Of a stretch of 11,853 bases of DNA, positions 1 to 7,101 are shown one piece after another; the first letter of the stretch is position 1; each line of letters starts with the position of its first letter. The position numbers were made by a program, and so were the translations under genes. The DNA is from DATDCV01 sp036524155 (GTDB lineage: Bacteria > Verrucomicrobiota > Verrucomicrobiia > Limisphaerales > UBA8199), in contig DATDCV010000042.1 in assembly GCA_036524155.1 (NCBI GenBank), positions 1-11,853 on the forward strand. The letters are read 5' to 3'. The notes below the pieces were generated by a model, which was not told where the DNA came from, searched no databases, and worked only from the letters and a program-made list of their open reading frames with translations.

Positions 1-156
1 GTTGGGCGTTTGGGCTCGAGTTCGAATCCGGCGCGATTGGGGAACTGCGTTCCGCGGCTGCGCCCGGCTGCCTTTGTGTGCCAACCAACGCCGCGGTTAT
101 CATCGCGGCTTGTTTGAGAAAATTTCGGCGTGTTTGGGGAGTTGCCATCGGCTTGA
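1..156. other. Noncoding flank, no gene recognised
   Basis: This stretch lies downstream of the minus-strand hydrolase gene and holds no convincing coding region. It has a small hairpin (GGAAC 41-45, loop TGC, GTTCC 49-53) without a T-tract on either side, so it is not a classical intrinsic terminator. The start contains a TTCGAATC string resembling a tRNA T-loop, but its flanks do not pair. Whether a gene ends just left of the window cannot be judged. Confidence 0.4.
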
Positions 157-2370
157 TTAGAGGTCAATCGCCACGACTTCGTGGTCGAGGATGGAGGGAA
201 CGGCCAGGCTCAACCAGGAATGGTCGCGTCGCGCATGGACCGGCTTGTTGGCCGCCAGAAGCCGGACCTTTCGCACGCGCGCTCCGTCCGGCAGACGCAC
301 TCTTACCTGTTGTTCACCGACCGGGATAAGCTCGCGGACCGGTCCTTTCATCATCATGGGGTTGGTGAGGTTGACCAGGTGGACAGTCATCGAATTTTTC
401 TGCGCCCAAACGCTCACATCGAGCACGCCCGGTCCGGAAACGACCACCACCGGATCTTCGTGCGTCGCCCACTCGACGGCGTTACGCAAGAGCTTGAAAT
501 GGTCCACGCTCAGAACTTCCCAGAATGTCCGGTCGATATCCCACGGAAAATAAACTACCCGGCCGCCTCCCGCTTCGCGCAGATACACTCCCGGGATGTC
601 GGTCCGGGACACGCGGGGATAGACCTTTTCCATCGGCAGGTCAGGGTAAGAGGGGATCAATGTCAACGGGATGCTCGCGAACGGCACGGTGGCCTTAACC
701 TCGAGTCGGCGGACGCCGTTGATGATGCGCGGGGCACCTTCAAGGCCCGTCAGCAACTGGTGGCGCCTTCCTGTTGCGGCATCAGTCTCCAGACGCAGAT
801 AGGAATTTTGCATCGGACCCTCGACGCGTCCCTCGAACGAAACGCCAAACAGGTCGGCGAGGCCGAAATCCTTCCGCTTTACGCCGTCCTGGTCGTAGAA
901 GCTCGTTTCGCAGGTGGCGATCAGGCTGCCGCCGCGGTTGACGAATTCCCGGAGCTGCCGGCATTGAGTGTCTGACAGGGCGGCGATGTTCGGCAGGATC
1001 AGTGTTTTGAACTGGCCCACGTGGGCGTCGTCCAGAAGGCCGTCGTGAACCATTTCGAATGGGATGCGCGCCTCGATGAGAGCCTGGTACCAGCCCAGAG
1101 TGTGATCCTCGACTCGCCCGCTGTAAAACCACGCGGTCTGCTGGGAATAGACCAGGGCGACGCGCGCGAGGGGCCGCTCGTTACGGAGGTATTTTTCCCA
1201 ACGCGCGTAACGACGGTAGACCTCTTCAACCGGCTTGAGCCAGCGTTCGTCATGAAGCACGCCGGAGAACTTCGTGAACCAGGGCCGCAGCCCGTTGGCC
1301 ACGCCATCCGCAACCCAGAGCCGGATTTCGGCTTCGTTTTGCACGCTGTCCTTCCACCGATAAGGCTCCTCAACGCCGACGCTGAAAATGCCGACGATGG
1401 GTTTGCGCCCCATTGTGGCCCGAAACTCTTTGCCGTTCTTCCCGTTCGCCCACGGCGGCGTCAACCCGCGCCGCGCCTGCCGATCGGCGATCAGGGTCGG
1501 GGCGAGTTCACCAATGCGACGCATGTCGAGGGAGCTGGTCGCGCCACCGCCGGTGTTGGGAATCACGCAGGAGTCAGGATTGATTTTGCGCACTTCGGCA
1601 TCCCAGAGCCGCCACAGATCAAACAGGCGCTGTTGGCGCCACAGAATGTAGGCGTGCCGCGCCGGGTTTTGGGGATCGGACGACTGCGGCAAATCGTGGC
1701 CCGTCGCATCGCGGAAGTTTTTGCGGCAATGCTCGCAAAAGCACATGCCGGAGCCATCCCATCGATTGATGAAGATGGCATCCACTAAGTAGCGCGACAT
1801 GATTTCCTTCTTCACTTCGGTCATGAACTCGAAATTGTAGGAGCCGAGCGCGCAGGTGACCCACATTTCCGGGGAGGCCCAGTGCCGCCGCGGGCTGCCC
1901 TGAGCGTCCGTCGCGATCCAATCGGGATGCGCGGCGCGGACGTCGTCGTAGGTGGCATGCGGGTCCGTGCGAGCGATGACGACCATGCCGAGCTTGCGAC
2001 AACCGTTAACCAGATCTCCAAACGGGTCGCGGTCCCCGAGCCATTGGCTCCGGTGGTGGAAGGGAATCTTGGTCGGGTAATACGCCACGCAGCCCCCGGC
2101 ACTCAGGCAGACGGCGTCGGAACGCGTGCGTTTGAAGTAGTCGAGCCAAAACTGCGGGTCAAACTTGCCCGGGTCGTCCTCGACGAGGGTGAGCTGGGCC
2201 CAACGCATGGGTTTGTCGACCCAGCTCGGAACGCGCGAGCCGGGGGTCTGCGCCTCAACCGGGGAGGGTCCGGCCCACAGCATCCGGCTGTTGACTACGG
2301 TTAGGGTGGCTCCAGCCATGCCGGCTGTTTTGAGGAAAGCTCGGCGGGTCAGGACAAGTCCAGGACTCAT
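157..2370 (-). CDS. Tat-exported glycoside hydrolase-like protein
   Basis: Predicted exported protein of 737 residues, probably acting on carbohydrate outside the cytoplasm. I chose the ATG at 2370 rather than the upstream ATG at 2412 because it places a classical twin-arginine motif, TRRAFLKTAG, at residues 8-17, followed by a hydrophobic stretch and an Ala/Pro-rich region near residue 40. Residues about 55-380 look like a TIM-barrel hydrolase of the loosely defined hypothetical glycosyl hydrolase (GHL6/GH42-like) kind, including a CFCEHCRKNF segment common in this group. Residues about 400-530 resemble the beta-galactosidase trimerisation (class I glutamine amidotransferase-like) fold: RVALVYSQQTAWFY, then ILPNIAALSD and FVNRGGSLIA. 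The C-terminus is beta-rich. Catalytic residues and substrate cannot be assigned. It is divergent to the membrane protein gene and on the opposite strand to the BMC operon, so a role in releasing fucose or rhamnose is only a contextual guess. Confidence 0.75.
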   Translation of the reverse strand: MSPGLVLTRRAFLKTAGMAGATLTVVNSRMLWAGPSPVEAQTPGSRVPSWVDKPMRWAQLTLVEDDPGKFDPQFWLDYFKRTRSDAVCLSAGGCVAYYPTKIPFHHRSQWLGDRDPFGDLVNGCRKLGMVVIARTDPHATYDDVRAAHPDWIATDAQGSPRRHWASPEMWVTCALGSYNFEFMTEVKKEIMSRYLVDAIFINRWDGSGMCFCEHCRKNFRDATGHDLPQSSDPQNPARHAYILWRQQRLFDLWRLWDAEVRKINPDSCVIPNTGGGATSSLDMRRIGELAPTLIADRQARRGLTPPWANGKNGKEFRATMGRKPIVGIFSVGVEEPYRWKDSVQNEAEIRLWVADGVANGLRPWFTKFSGVLHDERWLKPVEEVYRRYARWEKYLRNERPLARVALVYSQQTAWFYSGRVEDHTLGWYQALIEARIPFEMVHDGLLDDAHVGQFKTLILPNIAALSDTQCRQLREFVNRGGSLIATCETSFYDQDGVKRKDFGLADLFGVSFEGRVEGPMQNSYLRLETDAATGRRHQLLTGLEGAPRIINGVRRLEVKATVPFASIPLTLIPSYPDLPMEKVYPRVSRTDIPGVYLREAGGGRVVYFPWDIDRTFWEVLSVDHFKLLRNAVEWATHEDPVVVVSGPGVLDVSVWAQKNSMTVHLVNLTNPMMMKGPVRELIPVGEQQVRVRLPDGARVRKVRLLAANKPVHARRDHSWLSLAVPSILDHEVVAIDL

Positions 2371-2523
2371 ACCGCGTAAGTTGTCGCAAAAATCCCCAGA
2401 GTCTGCCAGCAATTAACCCGCGGCATCCCGCCCGGCACCTGTACAAACCGGTTGTGGAATTGTAGTTGTCTAAGAGCGCCGGAAAGGAAAGATTTAGTTC
2501 GTAGCACCCAAAGCAACTTCATT

Positions 2524-3465
2524 ATGACTGCGATACCGCGAGACATCAGCGTAACGGCGCCGTTGGGACAGGCGTTTGAGCGGGTGAAAACCGTGCTCTT
2601 TCAACCCTTCGACCTGGGCCGTTGGTTCATCATCGGCTTCTGCGCCTGGTTGGCTTACCTCGGCGAGGGAGGAGGGTTTCATGGCGGCGGGAATTGGGGG
2701 TCGGGCCATGGCCATGGGGGCCAAGGCCTGCGCCAGGAACTCGACCACGCGCGCGAATTTGTCATGAACAACCTTGGCTGGATCCTGCCGCTCGCGATTG
2801 GGATTGTCTTTGTCGGCCTGGTGATTTGGCTCGTGGTTCTATGGCTCAGCAGCCGGGGGCGTTTCATGTTCCTCCATTGCGTCGCCCTTAACACAGCCGA
2901 AGTGCAAAAGCCGTGGCACAAGTTCGCCAGGGAGGCAAACAGTCTTTTCCTGTGCCGGCTGGGACTGGCTTTGGCGGGGATGTTGCTCGCGCTGCCGCTG
3001 ATCGCCGGCATGATCATCCTAATCATGAGAATGGTGCTGCGGGAAAGCGCCACCGCCGGGGGAGTTCTCGGCGCAATCGGTTTCTTCCTTGCGTTATTGG
3101 TCGTTTCCGCGGCGTTTTGGGTCGTAGGCCGGCTGCTGCGGGACTTTGTGACACCAATCCAGTTCCTGCGCGGAACCAACTGCCTCGCGGCCTGGAGAGA
3201 GTTTCGCGAGTTGCTGCCCGGCTATGTCGGACACTTTTTCCTTTACCTGCTATTCCGGATCGTGCTGGCGATCGGGATCGGCCTGTTCGTGCTGTTGCTC
3301 GTGCTGGCGACCTGCTGCCTCGCGGGGTGCCTGATGCTCCTGCCCTACATCGGCACGGTGCTGTTGTTGCCGGTGCTGGTTCTCGAACGGTCCTACTCGC
3401 TCTATTTCCTGGCGCAGTTCGGGCCCAGTTACGATGTGTTCCAGGTACCGGCAATGACTCCGTGA
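2524..3465 (+). CDS. Polytopic membrane protein of unknown function
   Basis: Integral membrane protein of 313 residues, unrecognised beyond resemblance to uncharacterised membrane proteins common in Verrucomicrobia and Planctomycetes. I prefer the ATG at 2524: the upstream ATG at 2452 adds a Cys/Arg-rich leader atypical for the family, and MTAIPRDISVTAPLGQAFER reads as a natural N-terminus. No strong ribosome binding site precedes either. Hydrophobic segments lie near residues 33-47, 85-108, 145-170, 180-202, 238-268 and 270-287. The loop after the first segment (about 48-68) is dominated by Gly and His (GGGFHGGGNWGSGHGHGG), which could bind metal or just be a flexible linker. It is transcribed away from the hydrolase gene and converges on deoR, so it is probably not part of the BMC operon. 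Function is unknown. Confidence 0.75.
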   Translation: MTAIPRDISVTAPLGQAFERVKTVLFQPFDLGRWFIIGFCAWLAYLGEGGGFHGGGNWGSGHGHGGQGLRQELDHAREFVMNNLGWILPLAIGIVFVGLVIWLVVLWLSSRGRFMFLHCVALNTAEVQKPWHKFAREANSLFLCRLGLALAGMLLALPLIAGMIILIMRMVLRESATAGGVLGAIGFFLALLVVSAAFWVVGRLLRDFVTPIQFLRGTNCLAAWREFRELLPGYVGHFFLYLLFRIVLAIGIGLFVLLLVLATCCLAGCLMLLPYIGTVLLLPVLVLERSYSLYFLAQFGPSYDVFQVPAMTP

Positions 3466-3535
3466 CCGGAGAAGAATGTGACAATCCTTTTCGTGAGTTA
3501 GGGTCGTGCCAGGGGACAGGAGCGGCATGGGAATA

Positions 3536-4318
3536 CTAGGAAACGGCGGCGCCATTTCCCAGGGCCGCGATTACCACCTCGATGTCCCGCCCGCGCAAGC
3601 TCTCGACCAGGTCCGCCGGGGCCCCGCTGTCCGTGACGATGAGATCCACACACTCGAGATCGCACAAAGGCAGGACGGACTGGCGGCCGAGCTTGGTATG
3701 GTCAAAACAGAAGATCACTTTTTGGGCTGCTTCGATCATTGCGCGCTGAATGTCAATCAGCAGTCCGTGGGAATTGGTGATACCTTCGAGAGATAGGCCG
3801 CCCGAACTCATCACCGCCACGTCGGCATGAATTTTCGAAAAACTCTCCACCGCGAGCGGACCCACTAACACGCCCAACCGGGGATAGATCACACCTCCGG
3901 AGACCATCACTTCCATCCGGTTGGCTGAGGCGAACAGGTTTGCCACCGGCAAGGAGTTAGTGATGATTTGAGGCGATTTGCCCTCCAGGTAACGAGCCAC
4001 GTGATACACCGTGGTTCCGGCGTCGATAATGACCGTTTGGTTAGCCGAAATCAGTTCGGCGCATGCGCGGCCTATAGCTTCTTTCTCTGCTAATTGATGC
4101 GTGTCGCGCGCGGAAAACGTGAATTCGTCGGAACGCGGTGTCAGGATTCGCGCGCCGCCGTGCGTTCGCCTGACATTCCCTGTTGCCTCAAGGAGACTTA
4201 GGTCCCTGCGCACAGTGGATATGGACGCATGCACTTCATGCGCAATTTCTTCCAAAGACGCGAACTCAGCCTTTTGGAGGTACTCGCCGATGCGATGTTG
4301 GCGTTCTTCTGGCTGCAT
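3536..4318 (-). CDS. DeoR-family transcriptional regulator
   Basis: Cytoplasmic sugar-phosphate-responsive regulator, 260 residues, the normal length for the family. Residues 6-57 are the winged helix-turn-helix, with the signature STVRRDLSLLE (34-44) and RTHGGA (51-56). Residues about 75-235 are the DeoRC sensor domain, including the phosphosugar-contacting DAGTT (99-103) and the ITNS segment (119-122). The start at 4318 puts the HTH at the usual distance from the N-terminus. It is divergent from pduL with only 83 bases between the starts, an arrangement typical of local regulators. PVM-type BMC operons are commonly accompanied by a DeoR regulator. I infer that it represses the BMC operon, and perhaps itself, from the repeated sites at 4331-4357, and is released by a phosphorylated intermediate of fucose or rhamnose breakdown. 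The effector is not visible from sequence. Confidence 0.92.
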   Translation of the reverse strand: MQPEERQHRIGEYLQKAEFASLEEIAHEVHASISTVRRDLSLLEATGNVRRTHGGARILTPRSDEFTFSARDTHQLAEKEAIGRACAELISANQTVIIDAGTTVYHVARYLEGKSPQIITNSLPVANLFASANRMEVMVSGGVIYPRLGVLVGPLAVESFSKIHADVAVMSSGGLSLEGITNSHGLLIDIQRAMIEAAQKVIFCFDHTKLGRQSVLPLCDLECVDLIVTDSGAPADLVESLRGRDIEVVIAALGNGAAVS

Positions 4319-4327
4319 CCAGTCAGA

Positions 4328-4357
4328 ATCTTGAAAGATATTGCAAGATATTGCAAG
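4328..4357. promoter_or_regulatory. Candidate DeoR operator, three phased TTG(C/A)AAG sites
   Basis: In the deoR-pduL intergenic region TTGAAAG (4331-4337), TTGCAAG (4341-4347) and TTGCAAG (4351-4357) recur at exactly 10-bp steps, about one helical turn. The unit AAGATATTGC is perfectly duplicated at 4335-4344 and 4345-4354. TTGCAA is self-complementary in both perfect copies, and ATCTT-GA-AAGAT (4328-4339) is a further inverted repeat. The array begins 10 bases from the deoR start and ends 44 bases before pduL, so one bound regulator could affect both genes. DeoR-family proteins often bind short repeated sites. That this one does is inference. Confidence 0.55.
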
Positions 4358-4396
4358 TTTTTTATTGACAAAAATTCATAAAATGTAGAAAAGGGG
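4358..4396 (+). promoter_or_regulatory. Possible promoter and RBS for the BMC operon
   Basis: An AT-rich island follows the repeated sites: six T residues (4358-4363), a perfect -35-like TTGACA (4365-4370) and a -10-like TAAAAT (4379-4384). The two hexamers are only 8 bp apart, so they cannot form a standard sigma-70 pair, and the exact promoter is unresolved. AAAAGGGG (4389-4396) sits five bases before the pduL ATG and is a credible Shine-Dalgarno sequence, one of the few clear ones in the operon. Confidence 0.35.
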
Positions 4397-4401
4397 CGCG
4401 T

Positions 4402-5082
4402 ATGGTTGCATTTGGCCCAACAACACCCCATCGTGCCGTCATCGAGCACATGGTTCGGCAGGCCGTTTACCAGCGCCTTGGCAAACCCCTCCCCGTGTCC
4501 GCGGCGGCGCCGAATGCACTTGTGGTGAATGTAAGCGCGCGGCATTGCCACCTGACGCTTGAAGCTGTCGAGACGCTGTTCGGCAAAGGCCATCAGCTCA
4601 CGCCGCACAAGTGGCTGTACCAGGAAGGGCAATTTGCCGCGAAAGAAACGCTGACGCTGATTGGGCCTCGGAGCCGGGTGATCTCGAATCTGCGCATTCT
4701 CGGCCCGTGCCGGAATTTGAACCAGGTGGAGTTGTCATACACGGACGGGATCGCGCTGGGATTTGACCTGCCGCTTCGAATTTCAGGCAACATCAAAGGA
4801 ACCTTAGGCTGCATGCTGATGGGACCGGCGGGATTTTTCGAGATGGAGCAAGGGGTTATCCGCGCACTGCGGCATGTCCACATGTCGCCGGATGACACGG
4901 GCTTTTACGGAGTCAAGGCGGGCGATGAGATGAAGCTGCGCATCGGCGGACCTTGCGGACTGACACTGGACAAGCTGCTGGTGCGGGTGGACAAGAGCTT
5001 CAAGCTGGAGGTGCACATCGACACGGATGAGGGCAACGCCTGCAACCTGCAACCGGAGACGCCTTGCGAATTGGTGAGATAA
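4402..5082 (+). CDS. pduL: PduL-type phosphotransacylase
   Basis: BMC phosphotransacylase, 226 residues, converting acyl-CoA plus phosphate to acyl-phosphate plus CoA and so recycling CoA inside the compartment. The PduL family (two PF06130-type beta-barrel repeats) is unrelated to Pta and uses two metal ions. The expected metal ligands are visible: His48 and His50 in SARHCHLT, Glu110 in NQVELS, His158 and His160 in RHVHMSPDD, and His205 in VHIDTDEGNAC. Arg104 (GPCRNLNQ) is the likely phosphate-binding Arg. Residues 9-27 (PHRAVIEHMVRQAVYQRLG) form an amphipathic helix followed by a Pro/Ala linker, typical of an N-terminal encapsulation peptide. The ATG at 4402 has a good ribosome binding site and keeps this peptide. 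It is the first gene of the operon. The expected substrate here is lactyl-CoA, from pathway context only. Confidence 0.93.
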   Translation: MVAFGPTTPHRAVIEHMVRQAVYQRLGKPLPVSAAAPNALVVNVSARHCHLTLEAVETLFGKGHQLTPHKWLYQEGQFAAKETLTLIGPRSRVISNLRILGPCRNLNQVELSYTDGIALGFDLPLRISGNIKGTLGCMLMGPAGFFEMEQGVIRALRHVHMSPDDTGFYGVKAGDEMKLRIGGPCGLTLDKLLVRVDKSFKLEVHIDTDEGNACNLQPETPCELVR

Positions 5083-5124
5083 AGATTTTTCGGGCACTCT
5101 CAACTAACAACAACGAACTAAGAT

Positions 5125-5415
5125 ATGAGCGAAGCATTAGGAATGATCGAAACCAAGGGCTACGTCGGCAGCGTCGAGGCCAGCGACGCGATGGTCAAGG
5201 CCGCCAACGTCAGCCTGGTAAAAACCATCCCCATCGGCGGGGGACTTATCACGGTCTTGTGCAAAGGGGACGTGGGCAGCGTGAAGGCTGCGGTCGATGC
5301 CGGGACGCGCGCGGCTTCAAAAGTCGGCGAGTTGGTCAGTTCCCACATCCTGGCCCGGCCGCACGAAGACTTATTGAAATCTTTCCTCGGGGACGCCAAT
5401 AGCAAGCCCAAGTAG
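5125..5415 (+). CDS. BMC-H shell protein 1
   Basis: Hexameric shell protein of 96 residues, single BMC domain (PF00936), forming facet tiles of the microcompartment. It opens with the family hallmark ALGMIETKG (4-12). It keeps the edge lysine in DAMVKAANV (Lys25) and RPH at 78-80, both used in hexamer-hexamer contacts. The pore loop, by alignment to PduA's KIGSG, is PIGGG (36-40), so the charged lysine is replaced by proline-isoleucine and the pore may be more hydrophobic. The C-terminus is short and Lys-rich (ANSKPK). It follows pduL after 42 bases, with no strong ribosome binding site. PVM-type compartments are built from BMC-H and BMC-P proteins without BMC-T, as here. Confidence 0.95.
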   Translation: MSEALGMIETKGYVGSVEASDAMVKAANVSLVKTIPIGGGLITVLCKGDVGSVKAAVDAGTRAASKVGELVSSHILARPHEDLLKSFLGDANSKPK

Positions 5416-5458
5416 CGATTTCGACGGCCAATATCCACCCTTAACTCTCGGAGAATTT

Positions 5459-5737
5459 ATGGTTCAACAAGCAATTGGAATGATCGAATGCAAAGGCCTG
5501 TGCGCGCTCCTCGAAGCCTGCGACGCGGCCCTGAAGGCCGCCAACGTCACCCTGGTCGGCTGGGAAAAGATCGGCAGCGGCTACGTGACCGGATTTTTCC
5601 GGGGCGACGTCGCGGCCGTGAAGGCTGCGACCGATGCGGGCGCGGCAGCGGCGGCCCAGGTCGGCCAAGTCATCAGCGTGCAAGTGATTCCTCGCCCTCA
5701 CGAAGGGCTCGCGGCACTCGGACGCTGGCTACAATAA
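5459..5737 (+). CDS. BMC-H shell protein 2 (PduA-like pore)
   Basis: Second BMC-H facet protein, 92 residues. It is the most PduA-like of the three paralogues: AIGMIECKG near the start, Lys26 in the edge motif, RPH at 79-81, and the pore motif KIGSG (37-41) identical to that of PduA, whose pore passes small polar metabolites. Three cysteines lie close together (Cys11, Cys15, Cys21), and the C-terminus ends in GRWLQ. GGAG at 5450-5453, five bases before the ATG, is a good ribosome binding site. It sits 43 bases after BMC-H1 and 84 bases before the kinase gene. It is probably a major shell tile, though abundance cannot be read from sequence. Confidence 0.96.
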   Translation: MVQQAIGMIECKGLCALLEACDAALKAANVTLVGWEKIGSGYVTGFFRGDVAAVKAATDAGAAAAAQVGQVISVQVIPRPHEGLAALGRWLQ

Positions 5738-5753
5738 ATGCAGAGTACAAAAG

Positions 5754-5788
5754 GCAGAATTGCAGCGGCGGTTGCCGCTGAAAACTGC
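5754..5788 (+). other. Stem-loop between BMC-H2 and kinase gene
   Basis: A perfect 7-bp stem, CAGCGGC (5763-5769) and GCCGCTG (5774-5780), closes a GGTT loop. An outer GCAG/CTGC pair (5754-5757 with 5785-5788) extends it across a small internal loop. No T-tract follows, so it is not a standard terminator. It could modulate mRNA stability or expression between the abundant shell genes and the enzyme gene. Confidence 0.45.
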
Positions 5789-5821
5789 GTTGCCCGGCTC
5801 TAACTCGCCACGCTTCGGCCT

Positions 5822-7099
5822 ATGAAGATACTGGTCGCGAATTTAGGTTCGACTTCGCTCAAGTGGCGGCTGTTCGACTTTTCGGACGGTCAGGAACGGT
5901 TGTTGCACAAAGGCGGGTTCGAACGGGTGGCGGACTACCCGGGCGCAATCAGCAACTGCCTCGCGCAGTTGAGAGAGGCCGGCCACATCGAGAAAGCCGC
6001 AGACCTGGCGGCGGTTGGGTTCAAAACGATTATGGCGCGCGGCGTGAATGGCTGCGTACGGCTGGACGAGCGCGTGGTAAAGGCGATGGAAGAGTACAGC
6101 GGCATCGCCCCAGCCCACAACCCGCCTTACATTACCGGCATTCGTCTCTTCGCTCAACGGACGCCGTCCGTGCCGCTGATCGGTTTGTTTGAGACCGCCT
6201 TTTACCAATGGGTCCCTCCGGCTGCCTTTCGCTACGGCGTCCCCGAGGAATGGTATGAACTGGGTGTGCGGCGTTGGGGCTTCCACGGTGCCAGCCATAA
6301 ATACATCGCCGAACGCTCGGCGGAACTGCTGGGCCGCGAAGATGTGGCCGAACGCGTGCGGCAGCTTTACGTGAACGGTGGCTCGACACCGGTCGGACAG
6401 GACGATCTGCGGGTAATTTCCTGCCACCTCGGCGGCAGCTCATCGATCACGGGCATCCGTAACGGAATTGCGATCGGCAGCAGCATGGGCCTGAGCCCGC
6501 AATCCGGGTTGCCTCAGAACAACCGGGTCGGTGACCTCGACTCATTCGCCCTGCCTTTCCTGATGCGGGCGACCGGCCTGTCGCTGGAGAGCGCGGAGCA
6601 TATCATGTGCAAAGAGTCCGGCCTCAAGGCTCTGTCCGGCGGCTACAACGACATTCGGGACATACAAGCCGAGGCCGCCAGGGGAAACGCCAAAGCGCAA
6701 CTGGCCATCGATGTTCTGGTACAACAAACCAGGCAATGGGTTGGCTCGCTGCTGCTGCAATTGAATGGCGCCGACGCGCTGATTTTCACCGCCGGGATCG
6801 GCGAGAATGACGCTGCTTTCCGGAAGGCGGTGTGCGCTAACCTGGACCAGCTTGGCATCCTCCTCGATGACGACAAGAACCTCGAGACGAAGGCGAAGGA
6901 AGCCCTCATCAGCGCCCCGGATTCGCGAGTAAAGATTATGACCATACCGACCAACGAGGAATTGGTCGTCGCCCGTGAGGTAAAACGCTATCTGGACACG
7001 CACCCGGCCCAATTGGAAACGCGCAAGACCAAGGCCAAGGCGCCAGCAGTCCAAACTCATCTTTCCGTTCTCAAATCGAAATTAACAACAGACAAGTAA
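5822..7099 (+). CDS. ackA: Acetate kinase-family acyl kinase, possibly lactate kinase
   Basis: ASKHA-fold kinase of 425 residues, expected to transfer phosphate from an acyl-phosphate to ADP as the ATP-yielding last step of the pathway. Recognisable family blocks are VANLGSTSLK (5-14), APAHNPP (96-102), RRWGFHGASHKYIAER (150-165), CHLGGSSSITG (201-211), SGGYNDIRD (272-280), FTAGIGEND (322-330) and PTNEELVVAR (376-385). Compared with the M. thermophila enzyme, the HRVVHGG segment is FKTIMAR (67-73), which puts Lys68 at the substrate-binding Arg91 position. The catalytic FDTAFH is FETAFY, giving Glu124 for Asp148. Asn7, His99, His155, His202, Arg235 and Glu379/380 are kept. These changes may fit a larger acyl group such as lactyl-phosphate (inference). 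A Lys/Ala-rich tail of about 30 residues (395-425) exceeds the usual family length and may aid encapsulation. Two bases separate its stop from the next shell gene. Confidence 0.88.
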   Translation: MKILVANLGSTSLKWRLFDFSDGQERLLHKGGFERVADYPGAISNCLAQLREAGHIEKAADLAAVGFKTIMARGVNGCVRLDERVVKAMEEYSGIAPAHNPPYITGIRLFAQRTPSVPLIGLFETAFYQWVPPAAFRYGVPEEWYELGVRRWGFHGASHKYIAERSAELLGREDVAERVRQLYVNGGSTPVGQDDLRVISCHLGGSSSITGIRNGIAIGSSMGLSPQSGLPQNNRVGDLDSFALPFLMRATGLSLESAEHIMCKESGLKALSGGYNDIRDIQAEAARGNAKAQLAIDVLVQQTRQWVGSLLLQLNGADALIFTAGIGENDAAFRKAVCANLDQLGILLDDDKNLETKAKEALISAPDSRVKIMTIPTNEELVVAREVKRYLDTHPAQLETRKTKAKAPAVQTHLSVLKSKLTTDK

Positions 7100-7101
7100 T
7101 T

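Noticed and set aside
10..40. tRNA 3' end suggested by the GTTCGAATC string
   Set aside because: The flanks TCGAG and CCGGC do not form a T-stem, and no matching acceptor stem or CCA follows. Too little upstream sequence is available to rescue the call.
181..1788. Long plus-strand frames (181-975 and 1021-1788) opposite the hydrolase gene
   Set aside because: They overlap fully with the Tat-signal hydrolase, which has recognisable domains. The translated sequences are low-complexity shadows rich in Arg, His and Gly.
2452..2523. Upstream ATG at 2452 as start of the membrane protein
   Set aside because: It would add a 24-residue Cys/Arg-containing leader without a ribosome binding site. The protein beginning at 2524 has a natural N-terminus.
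3466..3535. Bidirectional terminator between the convergent membrane protein and deoR genes
   Set aside because: No stem followed by a T-tract is visible on either strand.
4365..4384. Perfect sigma-70 promoter from TTGACA and TAAAAT
   Set aside because: The hexamers are only 8 bp apart, far below the usual 16-18, so they cannot be taken as a pair. Listed only as a low-confidence regulatory region.
5763..5780. Rho-independent terminator after BMC-H2
   Set aside because: The stem is good but is followed by AAAACTGCG with no T run. The operon clearly continues on the same strand.
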